Assembly (NCBI GenBank): GCA_963662175.1 | Contig: OY759221.1 | Coordinates: 35,276,045 to 35,340,044, forward strand | Origin: Aradus depressus | Taxonomy: Eukaryota; Arthropoda; Insecta; Hemiptera; Aradidae | Length of the DNA stretch: 64,000 bases | Reading direction: 5' to 3' | Shown here: positions 30,136-39,322 of the stretch, in pieces | Layout of the letters: the number at the start of each line of letters is the position of its first letter | How positions within the stretch are numbered: the stretch's first letter is position 1 | Program-made: the position numbers and the translations under genes | The notes under the pieces: generated by a model | Database searches by the model: none | Seen by the model: the letters and a program-made list of their open reading frames with translations, nothing else | Told to the model about the DNA's origin: nothing

Positions 30136-30485
30136 ATTCATATGATAAATTATATTGACAATAAACAAAGGCGGGAATTGCAAAACTCAGTATTTATTAA
30201 TTAATACTAAGCCGTTCGTTTGTTTAAAAGTTGGCCTCCGTTATCATAGAATTGAGGTGGCCACAGTGTGTAAATGACGTTACACAAACAATATCTGTTC
30301 TGGGATATTGGTTCCCAATCCTATTTAATAGATATGAAGCGGCTATCTTGTCCTCTATTCTGTCCAATCTCTGTACACAGCTTGGTTTCAAATAGACAAT
30401 ACCTAGGCGTTGTTCCACTCATGTCGATTCATCCATGAGATTTATCAATTTTGAATCCTCAGTTTTACCAAAAAGAAGATGTTAA
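30136..30485. other. Unassigned stretch
   Basis: A 64-codon minus frame (30224-30418; LGIVYLKPSCVQRLDRIEDK) has no recognised motif. No repeat match seen. Confidence 0.3.
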
Positions 30486-30489
30486 GGTT

Positions 30490-30770
30490 AGTTTTATTTT
30501 CCCACCTATACGAAGTATAATGAACCTATTGTTTTCAGCCATATCGACTAAAGGGAAGGGGGGATTAGGGGACAGGCTGAACATATAAACTATAATAACT
30601 GCCGATAGAATGAATGCATCGACACGAAATTTTATATGTGTGAGCAAAACCCCATAAGGACAACACCTTCCGATTTTCAGCAAATCGGTGATGGGAACGG
30701 GGAATTAGGGGAGAGGATTAACTCAAAAACTATAATAACTGCCGATAGAATGAATGTGCCGGCTGTGATG
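30490..30770 (+). repeat. Rep-A fragment, forward
   Basis: Starts in a damaged head (TTTCCCACCTATACGAAGTA) and carries two sub-repeats (GATAGAATGAATGCATCGAC; GATAGAATGAATGTGCCGGC). Confidence 0.8.
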
Positions 30771-31029
30771 TATAAAAATAATACACACATTAAAAAGATT
30801 AAATTATAAATATTAAAAAATTATTTATATTTATTTTTATATAAAAAGCAAATTTCTTTTTAAAACAAACGAGTAAAAAAAAAAAAAAACACGGCCATCA
30901 GCTGTTTTTTTCGTGTGGTTGAGAGAGTCGAGGTCTGGTTGAGAGGAGTCGGTCTGAGTGAAGGAGTGGTGTTTAGGCTTAAATTGTGATGAACTAAATA
31001 TAAGTGAATTGACAGTGAAATTGATCCAA
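30771..31029. other. Unassigned AT-rich stretch
   Basis: Poly-A near 30878-30890. No feature. Confidence 0.5.
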
Positions 31030-31510
31030 AAAAAAGGTACTTTTATTTGTTTATATGTACAGGATATATGCCCAAAATGATATAACAAATTTAAAAAATG
31101 GCCAAAATATAAAACAAAAAGAGACTGAATTAGTGTTAAGAATTATCTTTTGATTTTTGTTTGTTTCAATGTTTAATTTTTTAATTTTAATAATGTAGAT
31201 TTAAGAAAATAAACCCAATATTTGTTCTCTAAAATTCTATTCTATTCATTTTCCCTGTTGGCCCAGTAAGATTATTTGAAAACCTTTGGATATGATTTTA
31301 TATTTTTGCAAAATTTAGAAGACAAAAGATGGCATCTCTTTAGAAATCCAAATGAAAAGTTTGTTAATTGAAATTTTTTTTAGAATACGTACTTTCTTCA
31401 AATTGCACGTCTTGAACTTTTGATACTTTTTTAGGGCCCTTTTCGAAAAACTACTGTAGAAATCAAAATTTATTAAAAGAAAAGAGATGAAATTTCTACA
31501 GGAAATGTGG
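31030..31510 (-). repeat. Dispersed repeat E, copy 2 (reverse)
   Basis: Inverse match to 15830-16335 across AATCTTACTGGGCCAACAGG, AATGAAAAGTTTGTTAATTG and ATTTCTACAGGAAATGT. Confidence 0.8.
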
Positions 31511-32202
31511 TAATTTTAATTATTATTATTTATTCTTTTTTGTTTATTTAATTATTATTATTTCATTATTATTAATTATTATTTATATTTTTATTTATAA
31601 ATAATAATTACATTTATTTAAGATTAACAGTTTTAAGTTTAACAGTTTTAACACTTAAACCCTTCTCTTTTTATTACCACACGGCATGAAATTTCATAGA
31701 AGAAAAAAGTTTTAAAAAGTTTTTTGACCATCGTTTCTGGAACTTTTTTGCTATTTTGGCTTGTAGAAAATATTCACAAACTATTGCACAAACTGTTGGT
31801 TACACCCTCTTCAAAGCCTCTGAAATAAAGATGAGTTTTAGGGACTCTCATAGCTGGAGTCGAGGCTCATGTTTGCCATGAGGTGTCATCAACATCCCTC
31901 CATGAGTGGTTGGAACCCCCCATTTTTCACACTATGTCATCTCCATAAGTACCAGTCATGAGAGGTTCCAACTCTCAAACAAGGATTTATAGAGATTAAG
32001 AAGTGGGAAGCGAATCTCAACCAATGTACTTATCCACTTCGAAAATAATTTGTGATTTTTGAATTAGCATAATGACAGCTGAAACTTTTTTAAACGTTAT
32101 GTTCAAAAAACTCTAAAAAAAATAATATCTATTTTTGGGAAATAATGAATTATATATCTAAAAACTTCTATTTTGAAATAAAATAGCTTTAAATGAATGT
32201 TG
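31511..32202. other. Unassigned stretch
   Basis: ATT-rich microsatellite-like text to 31620, then unremarkable AT-rich DNA, with 32191-32202 forming the left target duplication of the next SINE. Confidence 0.6.
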
Positions 32203-32544
32203 GAGGGCGCCGGTAGCTCAGTGGTATGCGTGCTTGACTTCTGAGCTCAAGAACGTGGGTTCGTAACCCGACCGAGGCTCTTAGTTTATTTTATCTGGGA
32301 GGTAAAATAAACTTAAGCACGCCGTCCTTCGGATGGGACGTTAAGCGATGGTCCCGAGCCCGTACGATGTCAGAAACTCGTTAAAGACCCCTACCCTAGA
32401 TGAATAAAAATTTAGGGTAGGCAAAATTTAGGACTCCCATAGTAGAGTCGGGCTCATGTCCACCAGAGTGACGAAAGAGCGCTCTGGTAGTAGGCGATAT
32501 GACCTCGTAGTTAAAGCCCGGGCATGAGTCATAACACCTAACCT
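32203..32544 (+). mobile_element. SINE-1, best full-length copy, with TSD
   Basis: Reference copy. Pol III A box TAGCTCAGTGG at 32214-32224 and B box GGGTTCGTAACCC at 32257-32269, as in a tRNA gene. A linker TTATCTGGGAGGTAAAATAA follows, then the central block CCTTCGGATGGGACGTTAAG at about 32326-32345, then a 3' body to GAGTCATAACACCTAACC. Flanked by AAATGAATGTTG (32191-32202) and AAATAAATGTTG (32545-32556), a 12-bp duplication with one change. No protein; mobilised presumably by a LINE partner. Confidence 0.95.
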
Positions 32545-32584
32545 AAATAAATGTTGTACATGACATTTTAAATAGAAAACGTCG

Positions 32585-32800
32585 ACGGTGAATCACAGAT
32601 TATGTACTTCTCCAGCAAGAATTAATCAATTACATTTTTCCTCTCCCTCCAAAGCCAATCGACCGTTTGGGCTAAAACTGAATACATATTTGACTTAAAT
32701 AGTGGCTTCTGAATTCTCATACTAAATAATGTGTCAATATATTCATTACATTGGTAGTTATTAGGGTTTTTGAGTCGAGCCCTTTGGCTGAAAATCAATA
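32585..32800 (-). repeat. Rep-A tail fragment, reverse
   Basis: CGACGGTGAATCACAGATTA, TGTACTTCTCCAGCAAGAAT, then one reverse sub-repeat (TGTCAATATATTCATTACAT). Confidence 0.8.
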
Positions 32801-32807
32801 AAAATAA

Positions 32808-33325
32808 AGAAAACGTATGTTTTTTTAAAAATATTGTCTATTTCACAAATAATATATAATATGGGAGTACTTTCGGTATTGCTACCATCTTCAGCCACGA
32901 CTTAACAAATACTAAATTGAAGTTCAACTAGGTAGTTTACAATCCAAACGGTAGGTAGGTATCCTTCTTCAGCCCCTATGGGGTTTTCCTATATTTTCTG
33001 TACAGTTAATATTTGAAATATGGAAAAACATAAAAAATGACATTTTGTCCCAAATTGGGATCTTAAAAATAAAAAATTTGAAATACTATGTGTTGATTAA
33101 ATGCATATATGAAGTGAATTAAAGATAACAATTGTTAATATATGAATAAAAATAAAATAAAAAGTTTCCTAAAATAAAATATACAGTTTTTTGAGAGAGT
33201 AAGTACGTATTCACAGAGACTGAAGGATTATATTATTGGCGATAAAAGGGGTGAGTATTTGAGATTGGTCTGATTATTTTTATCACGTGTTTCACAATAT
33301 CTGCAAAAATGTTAAGTATCATTGA
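32808..33325 (-). mobile_element. Penelope-type fragment, reverse, with PLE-end motif
   Basis: 32808-32900 in reverse carries CTGAAGAT, GGTAGCAATACC, GAAAG, TACTCCCAT. 32930-33000 (TACAATCCAAACGGTAGG) recurs inverted at about 63640-63690. 33290-33325 has TTTCACAATATCTGCAAAAA. These blocks define one PLE-type family also present at 8165, 21960, 27253 and 63630. Confidence 0.6.
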
Positions 33326-33329
33326 ATGT

Positions 33330-33545
33330 GTTGTCCTTATGGGATTCTGGGTATACTTATAAAATTTTGTGTCAATACATTCATTCTATCGAGAGTTATC
33401 GTGTTCATACAAACTCACAGAAATAATTTTTTATTTTTCAATTTTGGAATCAGGAAGTCGGAAAACTTGAAATTCTATTGAGAACTTAACTATAAATATC
33501 TGATTGATTACATAACTTCTCCTATACTCTGTATATATAAGAGAG
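33330..33545 (-). repeat. Rep-A head half, reverse
   Basis: GTGTCAATACATTCATTCTA, GAGTTATCGTGTTCATACAA and the head ACATAACTTCTCCTATACTC. Confidence 0.8.
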
Positions 33546-33890
33546 AAAGGAACTACTACCCAAAGAACTGGAAAAGTAAGATGTTTCTTGAATCCTTAAG
33601 AGATTTCTTAAGTTTGAAAATAAGAATAACAGACAGTTTCATTAATGCAAGAATGAGCACAATTCTGGGCGGGTGGAAAATAGACTAATTTGTAGAATTT
33701 TCTTAATTTATTTTTTAAAATTATTTCTCTTTAAAAAGACACGAGTTGTCAAATTTCCATCAGAATCAAATGAGATGACAAACACAGCTTACAAAATGAT
33801 TTCTTTCAAAGTATAATCTTACGTTGATATTCATACAGTTCTGTATATTCCCTCTTCTATCTCTATAAAAAAAATATATATATAAGAAAC
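33546..33890. other. Unassigned stretch
   Basis: No repeat or gene recognised; ends in a short (TA)n. Confidence 0.6.
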
Positions 33891-33893
33891 TCA

Positions 33894-34800
33894 AGGAGGA
33901 GATGACTCCCGCACACTGCCATCCACCCACTATCTGATGGCTCCTCTACACTATAGCCCATCTTGAGCCACTGTGAGCCATCACCATTGTGTAGAGGAGG
34001 AAGGAGATGACCAGTAGGGCTCCCGCACACTGCCATCCACCCACTATCTGATGGCTCCTCTACACTATAGCCCATCTTGAGCCACTGTGAGCCATCACCA
34101 TTGTGTAGAGGAGGAAGGAGATGACCAGTAGGGCTCCCGCACACTGCCATCCACCCACTGTCTGATGGCTCCTCTACACTATAGCCCATCTTGAGCCACT
34201 GTGAGCCATCACCATTGTGTAGAGGAGGAAGGAGATGACCAGTAGGGCTCCCGCACACTGCCATCCACCCACTATCTGATGGCTCCTCTACACTATAGCC
34301 CATCTTGAGCCACTGTGAGCCATCACCATTGTGTAGAGGAGGAAGGAGATGACCAGTAGGGCTCCCGCACACTGCCATCCACCCACTATCTGATGGCTCC
34401 TCTACACTATAGCCCATCTTGAGCCACTGTGAGCCATCACCATTGTGTAGAGGAGGAAGGAGATGACCAGTAGGGCTCCCGCACACTGCCATCCACCCAC
34501 TGTCTGATGGCTCCTCTACACTATAGCCCATCTTGAGCCACTGTGAGCCATCACCATTGTGTAGAGGAGGAAGGAGATGACCAGTAGGGCTCCCGCACAC
34601 TGCCATCCACCCACTATCTGATGGCTCCTCTACACTATAGCCCATCTTGAGCCACTGTGAGCCATCACCATTGTGTAGAGGAGGAAGGAGATGACCAGTA
34701 GGGCTCCCGCACACTGCCATCCACCCACTGTCTGATGGCTCCTCTACACTATAGCCCATCTTGAGCCACTGTGATCCATCACCATTGTGTAGAGGGGTAG
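33894..34800. repeat. 114-bp minisatellite, about 8 copies, open frame on minus
   Basis: TCCCGCACACTGCC recurs at 33907, 34021 and 34135 and onward every 114 bp. Because 114 is a multiple of three and the unit lacks stops in one minus frame, a 348-codon frame (33863-34909) is open, made of 38-residue repeats containing GDGSQWLKMGYSVEEPSD. Copies are nearly identical, differing mainly at CCACTATCTG versus CCACTGTCTG. Each unit contains CTCCTCTACAC and its reverse complement GTGTAGAGGAG, the terminal sequence of the DNA element at 34739-35407. I do not call it a gene. Confidence 0.95.
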
Positions 34801-35407
34801 ATGGCCTGTAGTGGATGATGGAGATGGGAGCGGTCCGACTACACACATCAAAGGAGGCCAGCATGCGCAAGTAACCTGCGCAGTGGCTAAAGTGGCATGT
34901 CCACACCATGGGCCATCATTATTTCCTTTATCGCACGCTTATCAGTGCCTGCTCCTTGTTGTCATGATATATTTAGTTTATTGAGATATTAGTTTATTGA
35001 AATAATTAGTTTTCTATAACAAGAAATAGCTGTTTATTATTAATCATGGCAAAATCGAAAAAATAAATAAATTGGGTTCCAGAAGAGACATTTAAGTTTA
35101 TTGAGTTGTATCAAAAGGAGTCTTGCATTTGGAAACCGAAAGATAACTTTTTGTGTAACTATGTGTACGTAATAATTATACGTGTTGGACAAACACAAAG
35201 CCACCGCCGCGATTTCCTCGACCTCCATACTAGTTACTAGGCAACTTCTTATGAGAAATTATAAATTCACTATGGCCCATTCATACACATCTAGAATGGT
35301 CCATGTAGATGGACCACTGTGTGGATGCGTCCATTCAGGCCAACATAATGTGCCATGATAATGGTAACCATCATGATGGCCCACAATGAGCCATAGTGTA
35401 GAGGAGC
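34739..35407 (+). mobile_element. Non-autonomous DNA transposon, about 670 bp
   Basis: Bounded by CTCCTCTACAC (within the last minisatellite unit, near 34737-34748) and GTGTAGAGGAG (about 35397-35407). Subterminal text is partly inverted (CTATAGCCCATCTTGAGCC left, CACAATGAGCCATAG right). A truncated MADF-like frame is inside. Flank 35410-35465 (GAGATGGGAGACCAGC, CCACCCACTGTCC) is a diverged copy of the minisatellite spacer. Superfamily uncertain. Confidence 0.55.
35046..35168 (+). pseudogene. MADF-like domain start, broken
   Basis: From ATG 35046 the frame reads MAKSKK, a TAA, then INWVPEETFKFIELYQKESC and IWKPKDNF before decay. W..E....FIELYQKE.C.W.PKD matches the start of MADF (Myb/SANT-like) DNA-binding domains, found in insect host genes and in accessory proteins of Harbinger-type transposons. 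Located in the DNA element, so probably a transposon remnant. Confidence 0.6.
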
Positions 35408-35644
35408 CATAACAAGTGGAGATGGGAGACCAGCACTATGCCCAACCACCCACTGTCCAGCAGTGGAGGAAGACGAGGAGGCGGGGCATCGAAACGGCTG
35501 AAAGGCGTGAGCGGAGAATAGTACTCCCTTAAAAAATTGTGAGAAAAAAATAAAATAAATTGATTTAAAAAAAAATAAAAATACAAATACAATGAAAAGT
35601 AGATCCCGATAAATCCCCCTCTCAGCAGGATTGTGAGGATGGGT

Positions 35645-35785
35645 TTATGTTGATAAGGATTTGGCATTGTGGAAGGAGAATTTCGTGTGGAATTTGGAAA
35701 AACGAGATTTGATGAGGTCATGGTCAAAAGGAAGTTTGAGGTCGTTGTAGAGTGTGAGGTTGGAAACAAAAAAGGAAGCATCTAC
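35645..35785 (-). pseudogene. Jockey-like LINE C-terminal remnant
   Basis: Minus-strand frame FFVSNLTLYNDLKLPFDHDL then IKSRFSKFHTKFSFHNAKSL, stop near 35645. It matches the Jockey-clade C-terminal pattern (W)(Y/F)VSN.TLH.DL..P.V...I..R..KF. The larger 136-codon minus frame here (35371-35781) is in another register. Confidence 0.7.
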
Positions 35786-36579
35786 AATTATTTAAGGACA
35801 TTGGACCGGAAATCCATTGATTGAATCCGCTTGATGTTTGATGACTATGTTGACATTTATTGGGGACAATTTTCTAGGGCAGGCACGGATCGAGATGGCG
35901 GAGAGCGTTGGGGGACGCATTACACAAAATGCTGGTTGCAACTACGTTTAATTGTTAAACAAATGATTTTGTGAAAGTAAGGAGAGGTTGACAGTATCCA
36001 ACTGAGGAGCTAGGTTAGCTGGGTCGAGTGTTAACCGCTGCCGCCCTGGAGGAAGGCCATTAGACAACTCTTGCTTTATTCGGCACCACCTGGAAACTTG
36101 GCCCACCTCTCAACTCCCGGCTTTAATTAGTTATCTCCCCTCCTCTCTCTCCTCTTCTCTTCTCCTCTCCTCCCTCATCCCGATTTGCATAGACTTCCCC
36201 TTGGCGCCCAACTTGGGACCTAGGAACTGTGTGTGGGAAGGGGAACGGCAACTTTCCTCATTCACTTCATTGGCTCATAAATAAAGGAGGATGGGGGGGG
36301 GGGGGGGGGGGGGGGGAAGAATGAGGGGCCTATCCAGAGGCAAGTGGGTGCCATTAACTGCACTTGGGGCCCCCCCAATCTCTTCCATGAGCGGCTGCTC
36401 TTAACATCCTCATTATGGAATGTCATTAAGGCAAATCTTGTACCTACAGCAAAGTTGCTACATGAATAGTTATGAATGAGGGGAAAATGAGACAAGTAAA
36501 AAAAAAAACATATGTAAGAAGGCAATTAGGCATCATTGAACTTTCGAACTCATTTTTATCTCCTCAGCTATATGAGGTA
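35786..36579. promoter_or_regulatory. Non-repeat, GC-richer stretch; poly(G); possible regulatory DNA
   Basis: 35860-36240 is not in any repeat family found here and has no sustained frame. It has a CACCTG E-box (about 36090), TTTAATTAG (about 36122) and an ATTTGCAT octamer (about 36183). A run of about 23 G lies at 36293-36316. A short frame MAESVGGRITQNAGCNYV starts near 35896. Regulatory function is inferred from motifs and uniqueness only. Confidence 0.25.
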
Positions 36580-36700
36580 GGGGACGTAACTTCCCTATAG
36601 GGGAAGTTATTTAATTGGTATGAAATCCGATGTTGAGTTTTCATCGGAATTTTATGTTTTCCAATCTCCTGATTCCAAAAATGAAAAATAAATTCTATCT
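36580..36700 (+). repeat. Rep-A head fragment, forward
   Basis: TAACTTCCCTATAGGGGAAG palindrome, then TTTAATTGGTATGAAATCC and TTTTCATCGGAATTTTATG. Confidence 0.8.
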
Positions 36701-36734
36701 ATTAACGAAAATTTCATTCCTTTAAAAAATGAAG

Positions 36735-37116
36735 TATGATATCTAGGCCTCATACTCGACAAAGGACTAATTTGCTTTGAAAACCAAACGACTGTTATAC
36801 AACCCAGTACTCAAACCTAACTGGACTTACGGACTTGAACTCTGGGGTTCTATTCTCCAGCGCAATCCTTTCATTCCAAAATCCAATAGCCAAAATAGCC
36901 AATGTTTCCTTATTACGTCTCCAACAAATCTCTTCACACTTAACGTACCTTTCATCACCGAAGTCGCTAAATCCAAGTAAAAAAAATTTTTTTTCCCTTC
37001 TTAGTTCCCACAATAATCATCTAGTCTGTGCCTTCCATTCTGCCACACTTCCCCAACGACGGCTTAAGCGTCAATGGCCTAGAGACCTCCTTAGCAGCAG
37101 CAGTGACAATGATTAG
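36735..37116 (+). pseudogene. Jockey-like LINE reverse transcriptase C-terminus
   Basis: Plus strand, frames shifting: YLGLILDKGL; LLYNPVLKPNWTYGLELWGS; then KSKKNFFSLLSSHNNHLVCA-like text and RRLKRQWPRDLLSS. YLGL.LD, LKP.WTYGLELWG and RRLKR.WPRDLL are the successive conserved blocks after the catalytic core in Jockey-clade ORF2. Internal deletion after LDKGL and at least two frameshifts. 5' two thirds missing. Confidence 0.75.
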
Positions 37117-37146
37117 TAACAAATGAGAGTAAATCAGTGACTAGGA

Positions 37147-37320
37147 GGAGAAGGAGCTTCTTCCCGACTGTAGAGAACAGGTTGTCATTGAAGAACGACA
37201 AACCGTTCCCAGCCCAGATGACCATGCTCCTGAGTGGACACGGCTAGATGAGGCACTACCACCACAGGATCCTCGATTCGCGGCACCCAGTAGCAGACAG
37301 ATCTTCAACTGTGAACTATT
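37147..37320 (+). pseudogene. LINE C-terminal remnant (R1-like LSGHG block)
   Basis: Frame TRRRRSFFPTVENRLSLKND then KPFPAQMTMLLSGHG, a stop, and MRHYHHRILDSRHP. Arrangement FP.V..RL..........(L)SGHG.(F)R.Y.HR matches the R1-type C-terminal region. Separate from the Jockey fragment to its left. Confidence 0.55.
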
Positions 37321-37439
37321 TTATTGTCTATTTAAATTATTGTATGTAATATTCCAAATAAGTTGTGTTAAAGCATGTAATATACATATGGCGCATGCAG
37401 TTATATATTTCACAGGATGTCAAATATAAGATAGTCTGA

Positions 37440-37663
37440 CCTCTCACAGATTTTTATTGGTAGTAATAGCTAGGCGGCTTTCGAGGTTCCCCTCATCATC
37501 AGGCAGTCTACAAAAAACCATCCTTAATATAATATGTAATATAAATAGCAAAGATAAATAATTAAATAGAAAACACAATTTTTGATTAAACATACCTGAT
37601 AAAAAATTAAAAATTTTTGAAAGAACTAAATAGTATAATAAAAATAAATAACAATCTAGAACA
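37440..37663 (-). mobile_element. 3' region of a Penelope-like element with PLE-end motif
   Basis: Directly downstream (minus strand) of the GIY-YIG frame. Contains CTGATGAT, GAGGGGAACCTC hairpin, GAAAGCCGCC, then TTACTACCAATAAAAATCTG and GTGAGAGGTCAGACTATC. This copy ties the recurring motif to a Penelope-like element. A related block is at 52075-52140. Confidence 0.75.
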
Positions 37664-38251
37664 TTAACAATTTAAAATATCATGGATGGGGACAGACGAG
37701 TTATTCCTGTCCACCATCTGAGTCACAACTGGGAGAACGGAGTACGTGAGACTGGACAAACCTCCCATCCCCTCTCTAGAGTTGAGGAGGGGGGACTCTC
37801 TCTTCCTCCTTTCCAATTTAATTTTTATACTTTCCAATGTATCCATCTTTTTACTTTTTTGGACATGATGCAGTAACGAGACTGAACCGGCCTCATGTCC
37901 TGTGTTCTGGAGGTGTTGGAAAAATTCAGAGTCGCCCCTCCTCAAATGCTCCCTCACTCTAGTCCTCAGCTTCCGGCCTGTCTGCCCAAGATAAAAACAT
38001 TCACAGTCTTTACAGTTAATCCTGTACACGCCGGATTTGTCAGGGAGGTCCACACGATCTTTGGTTTTTGAGAGCATCCCCTTAAGAGAAGTCCTACTTT
38101 TGAAACCCACATTCACATCATCTCTATTTATTACCCGAGATAATTTCTCAGAGAGTCTGGGGAGGTACGGCAGAACACACCAGCAGTTAAATATATTCCC
38201 CTTCCAGTAGGGTTGGAAACCGGGGGGAAAAAACCCCAAGAGGCTTCTCAA
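37664..38251 (-). CDS. Penelope-like GIY-YIG endonuclease domain, 5'-truncated element
   Basis: 195-codon frame. In Penelope-like retroelements a GIY-YIG endonuclease follows the reverse transcriptase and nicks target DNA for primed reverse transcription. Visible: linker LPYLPRLSEKL (residues 28-38), GVY at 74-76, cysteines at 80, 83 and 85, YLG at 87-89, QTGRKLRTRVREH (90-102) with the expected Arg and His, the HLQNTGHE block (113-120), a Glu at 140 in LESIKI, and N157 in LLNSREG. Spacing and CxxC cluster match the Penelope version rather than UvrC or homing enzymes. The domain is intact, but the ATG is arbitrary and no reverse transcriptase lies upstream, so the element is incomplete and probably inactive. 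Confidence 0.85.
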   Translation of the reverse strand: MRSLLGFFPPGFQPYWKGNIFNCWCVLPYLPRLSEKLSRVINRDDVNVGFKSRTSLKGMLSKTKDRVDLPDKSGVYRINCKDCECFYLGQTGRKLRTRVREHLRRGDSEFFQHLQNTGHEAGSVSLLHHVQKSKKMDTLESIKIKLERRKRESPLLNSREGMGGLSSLTYSVLPVVTQMVDRNNSSVPIHDILNC

Positions 38252-38795
38252 CGCACGATAGATGGAGTTACGACAGTAGATCGCGTAGGTTTTTTCGTTA
38301 TAGTGAGTCGATCATGACCTAAAAAGGTTAGAGGCACAACCTAGTGTTCTTTATAAAGGGTAGGAATAAGGGTATAGTTTGGTTAATGGGTGAGTACAGG
38401 ACTAAAGCGACTGTTTCATAAGTCAAGCCGGGGGCTGGGTGGTGATAAAGCCTGTTCTGGCAGAGCCCGAACAGGGACATTCTCATTAAATGGTATTTAT
38501 CTCAGTTTGGAGGGTTACTGGAGTCCATTAACTGAAGGGTCCCCCTCCTTCTATTTACTGAAGTGTTAATTCTGGGGGGCATTAGTCGTGTGCGCTAAGT
38601 AAGGACCTACCCCCTCTCCCTCCCCCAGCTACTAACTGTTTCCTAGGGCCACTTGATCAACGCCTAGAAGACCTATTAAATTCCATTATCTTGGAGACAA
38701 ATCGAAAATTAAATGTTGACCTAATTTTGTACCAGTAGTAAATCCTCACTTAATCTCAAAGAGACGGATAAAGCAACTCATGTCAAGAATAGTGC
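38252..38795. other. Non-repeat stretch
   Basis: Moderately GC-rich (38390-38680) with no frame, repeat or RNA recognised. It contains short direct motifs CAGAGCCCGAACAGGG and GGAGTCCATTAACTG. Could be unique host non-coding DNA. Confidence 0.35.
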
Positions 38796-38799
38796 AAAA

Positions 38800-39322
38800 A
38801 AGGTATTCAGATAATTTCCGGAGGAGCACTGTTTATAAAAGGTTAAGTTAGCATCTCGCATATGTGGACGATGTGGTCGTCGACGGCTATATTGTCGGGG
38901 GCTTCTCAGGAATGTGAAGAGAAGTTCAGAAAGCTTCTTGGGGTCTTACTGTCAACAAGGGCAAGACCAAGTACATGAGAACCACGAGGAAGGAAGTAAG
39001 AGACAGGGAACTGAGGCCGTTATCACAGAGTTAAAGAAGAAATCAAAGCGAGGAATAGATCCTAGTTCCTGAGTAGGAGGGACGAAGTGTTGCTGAAGAG
39101 ATGAGAGAGGGAAATATAGAGAAAGGAAGATACCGTCCAATAGAGAGCAGAATGGCCTGGCTGGTACGCTTTGTGAAGCAAGAGTGGCTGCGATGGCTGG
39201 GAAATTTACAGAGGACAGAACCAGACAGATTGCCAAGGAAGATACTGGAGGAACAACTGGGAAGACAGAGAAGAAGAGGGAGCACCTTTTATTGGCTGGA
39301 GGACGACCTCAGTCCGATGTAA
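38800..39322 (+). pseudogene. LINE reverse transcriptase remnant with YVDD
   Basis: One plus frame with two stops reads RRSTVYKRLS, stop, HLAYVDDVVVDGYIVGG, stop, REVQKASWGLTVNKGKTKYM and RTTRKEVRD. LAY(A/V)DD (YVDD codons at 38861-38872) is the catalytic motif of LINE reverse transcriptases, and LTVN.GKTKYM is the next block. After damage, 39101-39322 gives VKQEWLRWLGNLQRTEPDRL, PRKILEEQLGRQRRRGST and WLEDDL, the usual LRWLGH..R...DRLP..(I)L....G.R.RGRP...W.DD tail. Clade not fixed. Dead by stops and deletions. Confidence 0.8.

Noticed and set aside
32545..32556. Telomeric repeat (TTAGG) at SINE-1 ends
   Set aside because: Only one or two units, and other copies have AACTAACT instead. It is a SINE tail, not a telomere.
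33894..34800. CRISPR-like array
   Set aside because: Repeats are directly tandem with no unique spacers, and the DNA is eukaryotic.
33863..34909. 348-codon minus frame as a repetitive protein gene
   Set aside because: It is explained by a 114-bp unit without stops in one frame. There is no start context, splice site or non-repeat domain, and the units come from transposon ends.
36293..36316. Poly(G) tract as a functional G-quadruplex
   Set aside because: A single long G run is a length-unstable homopolymer and a common assembly weak point. No flanking conserved G-tracts argue for function.
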